A program made the translations under genes and the position numbers. Source: Deltaproteobacteria bacterium (GTDB lineage: Bacteria > Desulfobacterota > Binatia > UTPRO1). From it: 47,595 nt of DNA. Under the pieces are notes generated by a model. It did not search any database, was not told where the DNA came from, and was given only the letters and a program-made list of their open reading frames with translations. Location: the NCBI GenBank assembly GCA_029262315.1, contig JAJCZP010000014.1:1-47595 (forward strand), given 5' to 3'. The stretch's first letter is position 1; every line of letters starts with the position of its first letter. Below are positions 41,324-47,595 of the stretch, piece after piece.

Positions 41324-41830
41324 GTGCGTAGAAAGAGTTTCGAAGACATCGAGTGCGGCATTGCCCAGGCCCTCGAACGGATCGGCGACCCCTGGACGCT
41401 ACTGATCGTGCGCGAGGTCCTGCTCGGCACGAGCACGTTCGAGGAGCTCCGCGACCATCTCGGGATCGCCCGCAACACCCTGGCGGCGCGGCTCCGATCA
41501 CTCACCGCCGCTGGAATACTCGAACGCCACGAGCATCTGCGGGATGGCCGGCGCACCCGGTACCGTCCGACGGAATCCGGACGCGAACTATTGCTCGTGC
41601 TCGCAACGCTGCAGCAATGGGGGAACAAGTGGGCCTACGGGGACCGCGGCGCCCCAACCACGATGGTCGAACGGCGCTCGCAGAAGCCCATTGCCCCCAT
41701 CGAGCTGCGGAACCAGAACGGCCGACGCCTACGGCTTCGTGACGTGACCCTGCGCCCCGGACCGGCGGCCTCTCCGGCGCTGCTCCGCCGTTTCGAGCTC
41801 AGCCGCGAGCAGGGTTCCGACGCACCCTAG
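41324..41830 (+). CDS. HxlR-family transcriptional regulator
   Basis: A 168-residue protein beginning at GTG (41324; VRRKSFEDIECGIAQALERIGDPW). The winged-helix domain (~15-105) shows TLLIVREVLLGTSTFEEL, LGIARNTLAARLRSLTAAGI and a GRRTRYRPTESGREL wing. The C-terminal extension (~110-168) has PIELRNQNGRRLRLRDVTLRP, as in longer HxlR members. It probably controls the divergent alcohol dehydrogenase, and perhaps itself, through the direct repeats in between. Confidence 0.87.
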   Translation: MRRKSFEDIECGIAQALERIGDPWTLLIVREVLLGTSTFEELRDHLGIARNTLAARLRSLTAAGILERHEHLRDGRRTRYRPTESGRELLLVLATLQQWGNKWAYGDRGAPTTMVERRSQKPIAPIELRNQNGRRLRLRDVTLRPGPAASPALLRRFELSREQGSDAP

Positions 41831-41846
41831 CTGAAGTCGCGCGACC

Positions 41847-42455
41847 TCAGCCGGCCGCCCGGAGCCGGGCGACTTCGGCTTCGAGTTCCGCGACGCGATC
41901 GCGGAGCTGTCGCACGACCGGCTCGACCTCCTCCGACGTGAAACGAGGCGTGATGTGCTGCGGGCAATTCACGTCCCACGCCTCGACCCGGAAGCGGAAG
42001 AGACGCTCGGGCTTGCCGACATACGAGGGGTCGGCCAGTGCGGTCGTCGTTGCCGGGTCGTTCTCGATCACCTCACAGCGGCCCCAGATCTTGATGCGGC
42101 GTCGGTGAGCGTAGTCCATGAGGAAGATGAACGCCTGGTCGTTGTCCGTGAGGTTTCCCATGGAGATGTACTGGCGATTGCCTCCGAAATCCGCGAAGGC
42201 GAGCGTGTGCTCGTCGAGCACTTTGAGAAAACCTCTGGGCCCACCGCGATGCTGGATGTACGGTCGGCCATCAGCGCTTGCCGTACCCAGGTAGAAGGAA
42301 TCGCGAGCGGCAATGAAGTCGGCGAGTTCGGGTGTGATGATGGTGCTCCAGCCCCCGCTCTGCTCCATCTTCGCGTACGCGGCGCGTGAACCGAGCCGCG
42401 CCTGAATGGCCTGCACGGTGGGCGTGAAGGCGACGTCGCTGGCGGGACGGGTCAT
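41847..42455 (-). CDS. PPOX-class (pyridoxamine-phosphate-oxidase-like) flavoprotein
   Basis: A 202-residue protein. The split-barrel core is visible in AARDSFYLGTASADGRPYIQHRGGPRGF, LAFADFGGNRQYISMGNL and AFIFLMDYAHRRRIKIWGRCEVI. It ends with a short coiled coil (VEPVVRQLRDRVAELEAEVARLRAAG). Such proteins bind FMN or related cofactors; the role is unknown, but 'pyridoxamine 5-phosphate oxidase-like, general stress' types are close. The ATG at 42455 has GGAGG eight bases upstream. It is the second gene of a putative sigma-54-dependent operon with the 77-residue protein, 39 bases apart. Confidence 0.85.
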   Translation of the reverse strand: MTRPASDVAFTPTVQAIQARLGSRAAYAKMEQSGGWSTIITPELADFIAARDSFYLGTASADGRPYIQHRGGPRGFLKVLDEHTLAFADFGGNRQYISMGNLTDNDQAFIFLMDYAHRRRIKIWGRCEVIENDPATTTALADPSYVGKPERLFRFRVEAWDVNCPQHITPRFTSEEVEPVVRQLRDRVAELEAEVARLRAAG

Positions 42456-42494
42456 GGCGTGATCCTCCGTGGCATGTGTCGGCGGGCGCGGCAT

Positions 42495-42728
42495 TCATCC
42501 ACCCATCATCCCCTGCGCCGGTAGAGCCGTCTCGGAGACCTTGCGCCTGGCCCCATCGCCTGCGCGCGCCCCCTCATTGCCTGCGCGCACGACCTCGACC
42601 GCGGCACCCACCCTGCGCGGGCGCGCGGCACCGATCCCGACATTGTCGTCACCGCGGAGATAGCGAGCCCAACGTTTCCGGATATTGGACACGGTCACAC
42701 TCGCTCTGCGGCTCACTGTTGCTTTCAT
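42495..42728 (-). CDS. Small basic unknown protein downstream of a sigma-54 promoter
   Basis: A 77-residue protein. The start at 42728 has a near-perfect Shine-Dalgarno (AAAGGAG, five-base spacing), the strongest evidence that it is real. The N-terminal half is basic (VSRRASVTVSNIRKRWARYL) and may be amphipathic. The second half is Gly/Ala/Arg-rich (VGIGAARPRRVGAAVEVV). No signal peptide or domain is recognised. It is followed by the PPOX gene after 39 bases. A sigma-54-type promoter lies about 23 bases before its Shine-Dalgarno. It may be a regulator of, or partner to, the flavoprotein; the function is unknown. Confidence 0.6.
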   Translation of the reverse strand: MKATVSRRASVTVSNIRKRWARYLRGDDNVGIGAARPRRVGAAVEVVRAGNEGARAGDGARRKVSETALPAQGMMGG

Positions 42729-42760
42729 GGTCGCTCCTTTCGTGGCTATGGCGACCATGG

Positions 42761-42777
42761 TTGCGAGCGCCGTGCCA
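42761..42777 (-). promoter_or_regulatory. Sigma-54 (-24/-12) promoter for the small protein/PPOX operon
   Basis: On the minus strand TGGCAC (42777-42772), five bases, then TCGCA match the TGGCAC-N5-TTGCA consensus with one mismatch. The GG-to-GC spacing is exact. The start point would be near 42751, giving a leader of about 20-25 bases before AAAGGAG and the ATG at 42728. The enhancer-binding protein gene ends only 130 bases upstream of the -24 element on the same strand. Confidence 0.65.
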
Positions 42778-42819
42778 GGCGCTCCACACACGCCAACCGC
42801 CCGATATCGCGAGCGACTT

Positions 42820-42875
42820 GCCACGTGGCTCGCGCTCGTCTGGCGCACGGGAAGTGGTGACGACGGAATCCCGTG
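42820..42875. promoter_or_regulatory. Candidate enhancer (UAS) dyads upstream of the sigma-54 promoter
   Basis: Two dyads lie upstream of the -24 element. The perfect palindrome GCCACGTGGC (42820-42829) is flanked by GCGAGC (42809-42814) and GCTCGC (42828-42833). The inverted repeat CACGGGA (42846-42852) / TCCCGTG (42869-42875) has a 16-base spacer. They are centred about 70 and 110 bases upstream of the predicted start point, a typical range for enhancer-binding proteins. The second could also be a weak terminator for the regulator gene. Confidence 0.45.
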
Positions 42876-42906
42876 ACGAAACCTCGTGGCGCCGCCGCCG
42901 CGCTGG

Positions 42907-44532
42907 TCAGTCCGGCCTCTTCAGCCCCAGCTTCTTGATACGCGTCGAGAGCGTCGTCGGTTTGATGCCCAGCAACTCCGCCGCGCCGCCCTCGCCGTAG
43001 ACCTTCCACCCCGCTTGCTGGAGAGCAGCCAACAGATTCTGACGCTCGCGACGCCGCATCTCCTCCTCGGTGACAATGCCGTCGATCGCCCCAACGGGGG
43101 AGACGTGGGCGGTCGTATCCGCGAGCGGCGCGATCACGTCGCCGGGCAGGTCGAAGCGCAGCGTGCCACAGCGCGCCGTGATGGCAGCCCGCTCGATCAT
43201 GTTCTGCAGCTCCCGTACGTTGCCCGGCCAGTCATAGCGCTGCAGTGTCAACACGGCGGCCTGGGTGAGTCGAGCGCGGGTGCAGTTCAGCTTCCGAGCC
43301 GCCTGCTCCAGGAACTCGGCCGCAAGCTGGGGAATGTCCTCTTTGTGCTCGCGCAGCGGCGCCACCTCGATCGGGAACACATTGAGGCGATAGTACAGAT
43401 CCTGCCGGAAACGCCGCTGCTCGACCTCCTCCTTCAGGTCACGGTTGGTGGCAGCGATGATCCGCACGTCCGTCTCGCGCGTACGCTCGTCACCCACGCG
43501 TTCGTAGGTGCCCTCCTGCAGAACCCGGAGCAGCTTGCTCTGGAGCTCGAGCGGGATCTCGCCAACCTCGTCCAAGAACAGCGTCCCCCCGTCGGCCAAC
43601 GCGAAGCGTCCCGACCTATCCTTGACCGCGCCCGTGAACGCCCCGCGCACGTGGCCGAAGAACTCGCTCTCGTACAGATCCTTCGGCACCGAAGCGCAGT
43701 TGACCTTGATGAGCGGGCGGTCGCTACGCTGGCTGCGTTCGTGAATCTCGCGCGCCACGAGCTCTTTGCCCGTACCGGACTCGCCCGTCACAAGCACGCT
43801 GGCGTCGGTGGGAGCGACCAGCTCGATCTGCCGCAGTAGGTTGCGCAGCGCGGGACTGCTGCCGACGATGCGTCCGAACGACTGCGCCTCCACGACCTCC
43901 TCGCGCAGGTAGTCGTTTTCGAGGGCGAGCTGGTCGCGCAGCCGCTCGATCTCTTCAAAGGCGCGCGCGTTGGCGATGGCTACGGCCGTGTGGTCGGCGA
44001 TCAGCCGAAGCCACGAGATCCCTTCCTCCGTAAGCGGAGCGCGGGAGAACACCGCGATGACGCCCAGCAGGTCGCCCTGGTGCAACAACGGCTGGCCGCC
44101 GAAGCTGCGAATACCCTCCCGCGTGCCCCAATCGGGTCGCGCCAGCCAAGAGCCGTCCTCTTCGACATCTCGCAAGTAGACCGCCTGGCGCGTCCCGGCG
44201 ACGCGGCCCACCTTGCGCACCCCGATCGGAAAGCGGCGGAAGTCTCCGTTCAACCGGGACCAGTCGGCGCTCGTGTCGGCCTGTGGCAGCCCCGCGCTCG
44301 CAACCAAGTGCAGACACGTTGCCCGGTCCGCGCACTCGGGCCGCATGATGCACGAATCGCAGACATCCCCGGGCCGCGTCAGCCAGATTCTGGCGAGCGC
44401 GACGTTCGGACGCTCACTCAGGCGCCGGACCACCAGCGCGAGGAGCGAATCGAGCGAGCGCTCCTGCGCCATGTCTAGCAGAAGCGTCTTGAGAGACTCG
44501 ATTTCGGGCTCCGGTGCGGCCATCTCGGGCAT
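42907..44532 (-). CDS. Sigma-54-dependent transcriptional activator (GAF-AAA+-Fis)
   Basis: A 541-residue enhancer-binding protein. The N-terminal GAF region (~10-205) has a Cys cluster (VCDSC, C67 in RPEC, C73 in ATC; CX2CX5CX5C) that may bind metal or sense redox. A short helical linker leads to the AAA+ domain (~222-450) with VLVTGESGTGKELVAREIH (Walker A), the sigma-54-contacting GAFTGA loop and FLDEVGEIPLELQSKLLRVL (Walker B). The C-terminal Fis-type HTH (~495-541) is QNLLAALQQAGWKVYGEGGA with a PTTLSTRIKKLGL recognition helix. It activates transcription from -24/-12 promoters by ATP hydrolysis. The likely target is the small protein/PPOX operon just downstream. Confidence 0.92.
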   Translation of the reverse strand: MPEMAAPEPEIESLKTLLLDMAQERSLDSLLALVVRRLSERPNVALARIWLTRPGDVCDSCIMRPECADRATCLHLVASAGLPQADTSADWSRLNGDFRRFPIGVRKVGRVAGTRQAVYLRDVEEDGSWLARPDWGTREGIRSFGGQPLLHQGDLLGVIAVFSRAPLTEEGISWLRLIADHTAVAIANARAFEEIERLRDQLALENDYLREEVVEAQSFGRIVGSSPALRNLLRQIELVAPTDASVLVTGESGTGKELVAREIHERSQRSDRPLIKVNCASVPKDLYESEFFGHVRGAFTGAVKDRSGRFALADGGTLFLDEVGEIPLELQSKLLRVLQEGTYERVGDERTRETDVRIIAATNRDLKEEVEQRRFRQDLYYRLNVFPIEVAPLREHKEDIPQLAAEFLEQAARKLNCTRARLTQAAVLTLQRYDWPGNVRELQNMIERAAITARCGTLRFDLPGDVIAPLADTTAHVSPVGAIDGIVTEEEMRRRERQNLLAALQQAGWKVYGEGGAAELLGIKPTTLSTRIKKLGLKRPD

Positions 44533-44715
44533 TGCGCACAACCTGCACGGAAATCCGCGGTCTCGGCAACTGATCTCTGTTGTTGGCGAAATCCCGTGCC
44601 CTTGCCCCAAAGACCGATCGATACGGAAACCCAACCAAGTCAGGCCATTACCACGCGCCGCGCCGGTGGTACGGCCTCTGCTGAAGGGATCACAGCCGAA
44701 ACGCACGCCGATGAC

Positions 44716-45051
44716 TCATGTCGAATCGTCCGCGGCGGTGTGATCCTCTGGATCGAGATGGCGAGTGGCGAGCGCGCGAAACGTCGTGTCGCTTTCCGGC
44801 AGACGACGCACTGAGAGCACCTCCTCGAGCTTCTCGAGTTGCAACACGACCTGCGGCAAGCGGTCGTACTCGCGAACCTGCAACCACATGCGACTGGTAC
44901 TCCCGTCGCCGACGGGCAGACACAGAATACCCTCCAGGCTGAACGCACGGCGCGCGAACAGGCCGCAGATATGCGACATCGTGCCCGCGTGGTTGTCGAC
45001 ATGGAGTTCAAGCACTGCTTCGGTGGACTGTGATTCACGCGAGGGCTGCAT
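44716..45051 (-). CDS. ilvN: Acetolactate synthase small (regulatory) subunit
   Basis: A 111-residue ACT-domain protein: VLELHVDNHAGTMSHICGLFARRAFSLEGIL, then MWLQVREYDRLPQVVLQLEKLEEVLSVRRLP. It is the regulatory subunit that confers valine feedback on the catalytic IlvB subunit, in the short single-ACT form similar in size to E. coli IlvN. Its ATG (45051) overlaps the ilvB stop by 17 bases, so the two are translationally coupled. The longer upstream frame is the shadow of ilvB. Confidence 0.9.
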   Translation of the reverse strand: MQPSRESQSTEAVLELHVDNHAGTMSHICGLFARRAFSLEGILCLPVGDGSTSRMWLQVREYDRLPQVVLQLEKLEEVLSVRRLPESDTTFRALATRHLDPEDHTAADDST

Positions 45052-46795
45052 GGCGGGTCTCCTTCGTCGATGCGACGGTCGTGCTGGCCGTATGGTCGAT
45101 GGCGTCCACGTTTGCCGCTCCCGGGGGGACCATGGGGAGCACGTGCTCGGCGTAGTCGACCGGACAGTGAATGAGAACGCTTCCCGGCGCTGCCAGCGCG
45201 GTCGTGAGCATCTGCTCGGCCGCCTCGGGATCGGCGCAGTCCCCCAGATCCCAGGCATGTAGTCCGAAGGCCCGCGCCAACGCAGAGAAGTCCGGAGCCA
45301 CCGACAGATCGGCACCGAAGAGCTGGCCGGCGTAGAACATCCGTTGCTGCTGATGCACCAGGCCGAGCGATTGGTTGTTCATCAGGATGATCTTCACCGA
45401 CACGCCCTGTTCAACCGCGGTGGCCAGCTCTTGGATGTTCATCAAGATGCTGCCGTCACCAGTAAACAGGATCACCGGGCGCTCCGGTGCCGCCAGCGCC
45501 GCGCCGATGGCCGCCGGCAGCCCGAACCCCATCGTCCCGAGCCCGCCAGAGGTCAGCCATTGGCGCGGACGCGAGAATGGATAGGCTTGCGCGGCCCACA
45601 TCTGGTGCTGACCGACGTCGGTGGCAACGATCGCGTCCGGGCCGACCGCGCGTGCCACCGCACGGATCAAGCCGTACGGCGCGCGCGCGTCGTCGCCGCC
45701 GGGCATCTCCAGCGGGCACGTTGCGCGCAGTCGGGCGATTTCCGCACGCCATCCGGCGCGCGGGCGTGCACGTGTACGGGGGACCACCGCGTCGAGCACG
45801 GCGGCGACATCTCCGGTCAGCGGCAGGTGCGCGTGCTTGATCTTCCCGTGCTCGCTCGGGTCGATATCGATGTGAATGACCTTGGCATGCGGACAGAATG
45901 CGGCCACCTTGCCGGTGGCGCGGTCGTCGAAACGTACCCCGACCGCGATCAACAAGTCGCAGGCGTCCAGAGCTTCGTTCGTGTAGCGCGCGCCATGCAT
46001 ACCGAGCATGCCCAGGAACAGAGGATGATCGGCGTCCATCGCCCCAAGCCCCATCAACGTACTGACCACTGGGATTCCATTGCGGTCGGCGAACGTCCGA
46101 ATCGCGGCGCCGGCCCCCGAAGCGATCGTCCCGCCGCCGATGTAGAGGATGGGCTGCGCGGCCGCGTCGATCATGGCCGCCGCCCGCTCGATATCCTCGG
46201 TCGCCGGCAAAGGAACGGGCGCGCGCCGGCCCGGCGCCGGCCACTCCCCAACCTCGATGGCCTCGTTCTGCACGCACTTCGGAATGTCGATGAGAACGGG
46301 CCCCGGGCGACCGGATGCCGCCAGGCGAAACGCCTCGGGGATGACGCGCAGCAACTCGGCCGCACTCCGAACAAGGTAGTTGCGTTTGGTGATCGGGATG
46401 CTCAATCCGTACGTATCGACTTCCTGAAACGCATCGGTACCGATCAACGCGAGTGGAACCTGCGCCGTGATGCAGACCAGGGGAATGGAGTCGAGTTTCG
46501 CGTCGGCCACGGCCGTCAGGATGTTGGTCGCCCCCGGTCCAGACGTCGCGATGCACACCTGAGGCTGCCCGGAGACCCGCGCCATCCCTTGCGCGATGAA
46601 GCCCGCGCCCTGCTCATGGCGAGCCAGGACGTGCCGGATAGACGCGCTCTTGCCGAGCGCATCGTAGAGCGGCAGGGCCGCGCCGCCGGGAATGCCGGCG
46701 ACGATTCTCGTCCCCTGGCGCTCGAGCAGACGCACAATCAGCTCTGCCCCGGTCAGGGTCTGCTTTGGTGCCCGATTCTCGTTGTGGTTGTTCAT
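45035..46795 (-). CDS. ilvB: Acetolactate synthase large (catalytic) subunit
   Basis: A 586-residue thiamine-diphosphate enzyme. Segments: TLTGAELIVRLLERQGTRIVAGIPGG, the TPP-activating Glu in HVLARHEQGAGFIAQG, a VCIATSGPGATNILTAVADA block, the middle FAD-type domain (PVVSTLMGLGAMDADHPL, GVRFDDRATG) and the TPP-binding FTGDGSILMNIQELATAVEQ with VKIILMNNQSLGLV. It condenses pyruvate (or 2-ketobutyrate plus pyruvate) in branched-chain amino-acid synthesis. The start at 46795 has AAGGAG nine bases upstream; in-frame ATG/other starts at 46816 and 46840 are alternatives. It is preceded by a valine-leader attenuator. Confidence 0.93.
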   Translation of the reverse strand: MNNHNENRAPKQTLTGAELIVRLLERQGTRIVAGIPGGAALPLYDALGKSASIRHVLARHEQGAGFIAQGMARVSGQPQVCIATSGPGATNILTAVADAKLDSIPLVCITAQVPLALIGTDAFQEVDTYGLSIPITKRNYLVRSAAELLRVIPEAFRLAASGRPGPVLIDIPKCVQNEAIEVGEWPAPGRRAPVPLPATEDIERAAAMIDAAAQPILYIGGGTIASGAGAAIRTFADRNGIPVVSTLMGLGAMDADHPLFLGMLGMHGARYTNEALDACDLLIAVGVRFDDRATGKVAAFCPHAKVIHIDIDPSEHGKIKHAHLPLTGDVAAVLDAVVPRTRARPRAGWRAEIARLRATCPLEMPGGDDARAPYGLIRAVARAVGPDAIVATDVGQHQMWAAQAYPFSRPRQWLTSGGLGTMGFGLPAAIGAALAAPERPVILFTGDGSILMNIQELATAVEQGVSVKIILMNNQSLGLVHQQQRMFYAGQLFGADLSVAPDFSALARAFGLHAWDLGDCADPEAAEQMLTTALAAPGSVLIHCPVDYAEHVLPMVPPGAANVDAIDHTASTTVASTKETRHAALA

Positions 46796-46857
46796 CGACG
46801 CAGTCTCCTTCGACATTCGAAAGTCACTGCCCCGCTCCAACCTGCTACGACGGGCAC

Positions 46858-46892
46858 AAAAAACCCCGCCAGCAGCAGATGCCGCGGCGGGG
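46858..46892 (-). terminator. Intrinsic terminator (attenuator) upstream of ilvB
   Basis: Read on the minus strand, CCCCGCC (arm 46892-46886) pairs with GGCGGGG (46870-46864) across a 15-base loop and is followed directly by TTTTTT (46863-46858). This is a textbook Rho-independent terminator, the only strong one seen in the window. It lies between the leader peptide and the ilvB start. Confidence 0.85.
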
Positions 46893-46916
46893 TGTGAAGG
46901 TTCTAGGACCTCTCCG

Positions 46917-47012
46917 CTACGGCATGCCGCCTACGACGACTACGACCACTACGCCAAGACCCACGACGACACCGACCGACGGAGCGGCCATGGTGCCGGG
47001 ATCACGCAGCAT
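46917..47012 (-). CDS. Valine-rich ilvB leader peptide
   Basis: A 31-codon minus-strand frame from ATG 47012 to TAG 46917, or 24 codons from the inner ATG at 46991. The core has eleven Val codons and one Leu: SVGVVVGLG then seven Val in a row and GGMP before the stop. The stop lies 25 bases before the terminator stem. The final codons (GGCGGC-ATG-CCG) are complementary to parts of the terminator 5' arm and loop, so a translating or stalled ribosome can choose between antiterminator and terminator, as in ivbL of E. coli. Neither start has a strong Shine-Dalgarno. Confidence 0.8.
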   Translation of the reverse strand: MLRDPGTMAAPSVGVVVGLGVVVVVVVGGMP

Positions 47013-47076
47013 ATTGGTTGTCGAAGCGCTCATAGTGTGAGGTCACGTCCACGCGCACCAGGCGCGCAATGTCGTG

Positions 47077-47105
47077 ATCTTGGAGAACCCGAGCGACAAT
47101 GTCAA
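47077..47105 (-). promoter_or_regulatory. Candidate promoter of the ilvBN leader
   Basis: A perfect TTGACA (47105-47100, minus strand) is followed at 17 bases by a weak CAAGAT (47082-47077). The start would be near 47070, about 60 bases before the leader ATG, a fitting position. The weak -10 lowers confidence. Confidence 0.4.
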
Positions 47106-47124
47106 CGGGGTTTTCGTCGTCGCG

Positions 47125-47595
47125 TCACTGCGCAGGGTCCGACTGCGGCGCCAGCGGCGGTATCGTCTCCGCCCCACCGCGCGGTACTTCCTCTGCGCCA
47201 CCGCGCAAGGCCTGCACGTCTTCGAGGATCATGTACCACGCCGGCACGAGAACGAGGGTGACGGCCGTCGCGAACAAGACCCCGAATGCCAGGGAGACCG
47301 CCATCGGAATCAGAAACTGGGCCTGCACGCTCCGCCCCAACATCAGGGGAGTGAGCCCTGCGGCAGTGGTCAGCGACGTGAGCAGGATTGGACGGAACCT
47401 ACCCACCCCCGCCTCGCGCGCCGCCTCGATCGCGGTGAGCCCACGCGCCCGCAGACGGTTCACGTAGTCGACCAGAACCAGACTGTCGTTCACCACGACG
47501 CCGGACAGGGCAACCATCCCGATGCTGGAGAAGAAGTTGAGATCCCACCCCGTCAGCACGTGCCCCCAGATGGCGCCGATCAGGCCAAACGGTAT
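47125..47595 (-). CDS. RND-family efflux transporter C-terminal fragment (5' end beyond window)
   Basis: The minus-strand frame is open to the right edge, so the N-terminus is missing (first visible residues IPFGLIGAIWGH). About 156 residues are visible. The segment LTGWDLNFFSSIGMVALSGVVVNDSLVLVDY, then GVGRFRPILLTSLTTAAGLTPLM and FGVLFATAVTLVLVPAWYMI, is the conserved C-terminal transmembrane region of AcrB/CusA-type (AcrB/AcrD/AcrF) pumps. The tail ends shortly after TM12 with a Gly/Pro-rich end. It probably exports drugs, lipids or other hydrophobics. Its stop lies about 20 bases upstream of the candidate ilvB promoter. Confidence 0.9.
   Translation of the reverse strand: MPFGLIGAIWGHVLTGWDLNFFSSIGMVALSGVVVNDSLVLVDYVNRLRARGLTAIEAAREAGVGRFRPILLTSLTTAAGLTPLMLGRSVQAQFLIPMAVSLAFGVLFATAVTLVLVPAWYMILEDVQALRGGAEEVPRGGAETIPPLAPQSDPAQ

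Noticed and set aside
42685-42876. 63-codon plus-strand frame with a hydrophobic stretch
   Set aside because: It overlaps the strong minus-strand promoter and start region and has no Shine-Dalgarno; the minus-strand reading explains the DNA better.
44552-44620. Sigma-54-like promoter upstream of the activator gene itself (GGGCACGGGATTTCGCC)
   Set aside because: GG and GC are one base too far apart for a working -24/-12 element, unlike the exact spacing at 42761-42777.
1-47595. tRNA, rRNA, insertion sequences, integrase or attachment sites
   Set aside because: No tRNA T-loop-like clusters, transposase or integrase motifs, or flanking direct repeats were seen by reading both strands; a covariance-model scan would be the decisive test.

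Overview
The window is GC-rich, gene-dense bacterial chromosome with no phage, insertion sequence, CRISPR array, rRNA or tRNA that I can see. The gene mix points to an uncultured deltaproteobacterium-like lineage such as Candidatus Binatota/Binatia (inference): Thr-Pro stalked, Cys-rich secreted proteins with family-specific C-terminal domains, many acyl-CoA and redox enzymes (CaiB/BaiF CoA-transferase, enoyl-CoA hydratase, SDR, nitronate monooxygenase, luciferase-like and deazaflavin-type oxidoreductases), HxlR regulators and a sigma-54 activator.

Layout. 1-2.0 kb: a large secreted beta-rich protein, cut by the left edge. 2.3-5 kb: DUF427 plus a trans-sulfuration PLP enzyme, then an HxlR regulator plus a fatty-acid-hydroxylase-type membrane protein. 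5-9 kb: a Cys-rich secreted protein, a diiron ferritin-like protein and a secreted unknown. 9.2-18 kb: envelope genes (outer-membrane lipoprotein-sorting-like protein with HspQ, a COG4324 aminopeptidase homologue that has lost its zinc motif, SppA, membrane-anchored GH1, lipase-maturation-factor-like protein, lipoprotein, YhcB-like protein) and a luciferase-like oxidoreductase. 18-25 kb: SDR/CaiB pair, thioesterase, acyltransferase, membrane-anchored MsrA-MsrB fusion, CrcB, and a second Thr-Pro stalk protein with a good sigma-70 promoter. 25-35 kb: redox and lipid genes ending in an operon of nitrite/sulfite reductase, a conserved unknown, a GT87-like transferase and an enoyl-CoA hydratase.

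35.5-38.8 kb holds the most interesting locus. A 93-residue peptide carries three copies of W-x-x-x-(Y/L/F)-(T/A)-A-x-G-K after a leader ending in Gly-Gly. It lies 31 bases upstream of a 481-residue HEXXH-motif protein of the type linked to peptide modification, and an ATP-grasp-like protein converges on that gene. I read this as a candidate RiPP (ribosomally made, modified peptide) system with a three-copy core.

41-44.5 kb holds a second coherent system. A sigma-54 enhancer-binding protein is followed, on the same strand, by a correctly spaced -24/-12 promoter, a strong Shine-Dalgarno, a 77-residue unknown basic protein and a PPOX-family flavoprotein. At 45-47 kb, acetolactate synthase (ilvBN) is preceded by a valine-rich leader peptide and an intrinsic terminator, a classical attenuation arrangement. 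The right edge cuts an RND efflux pump gene.
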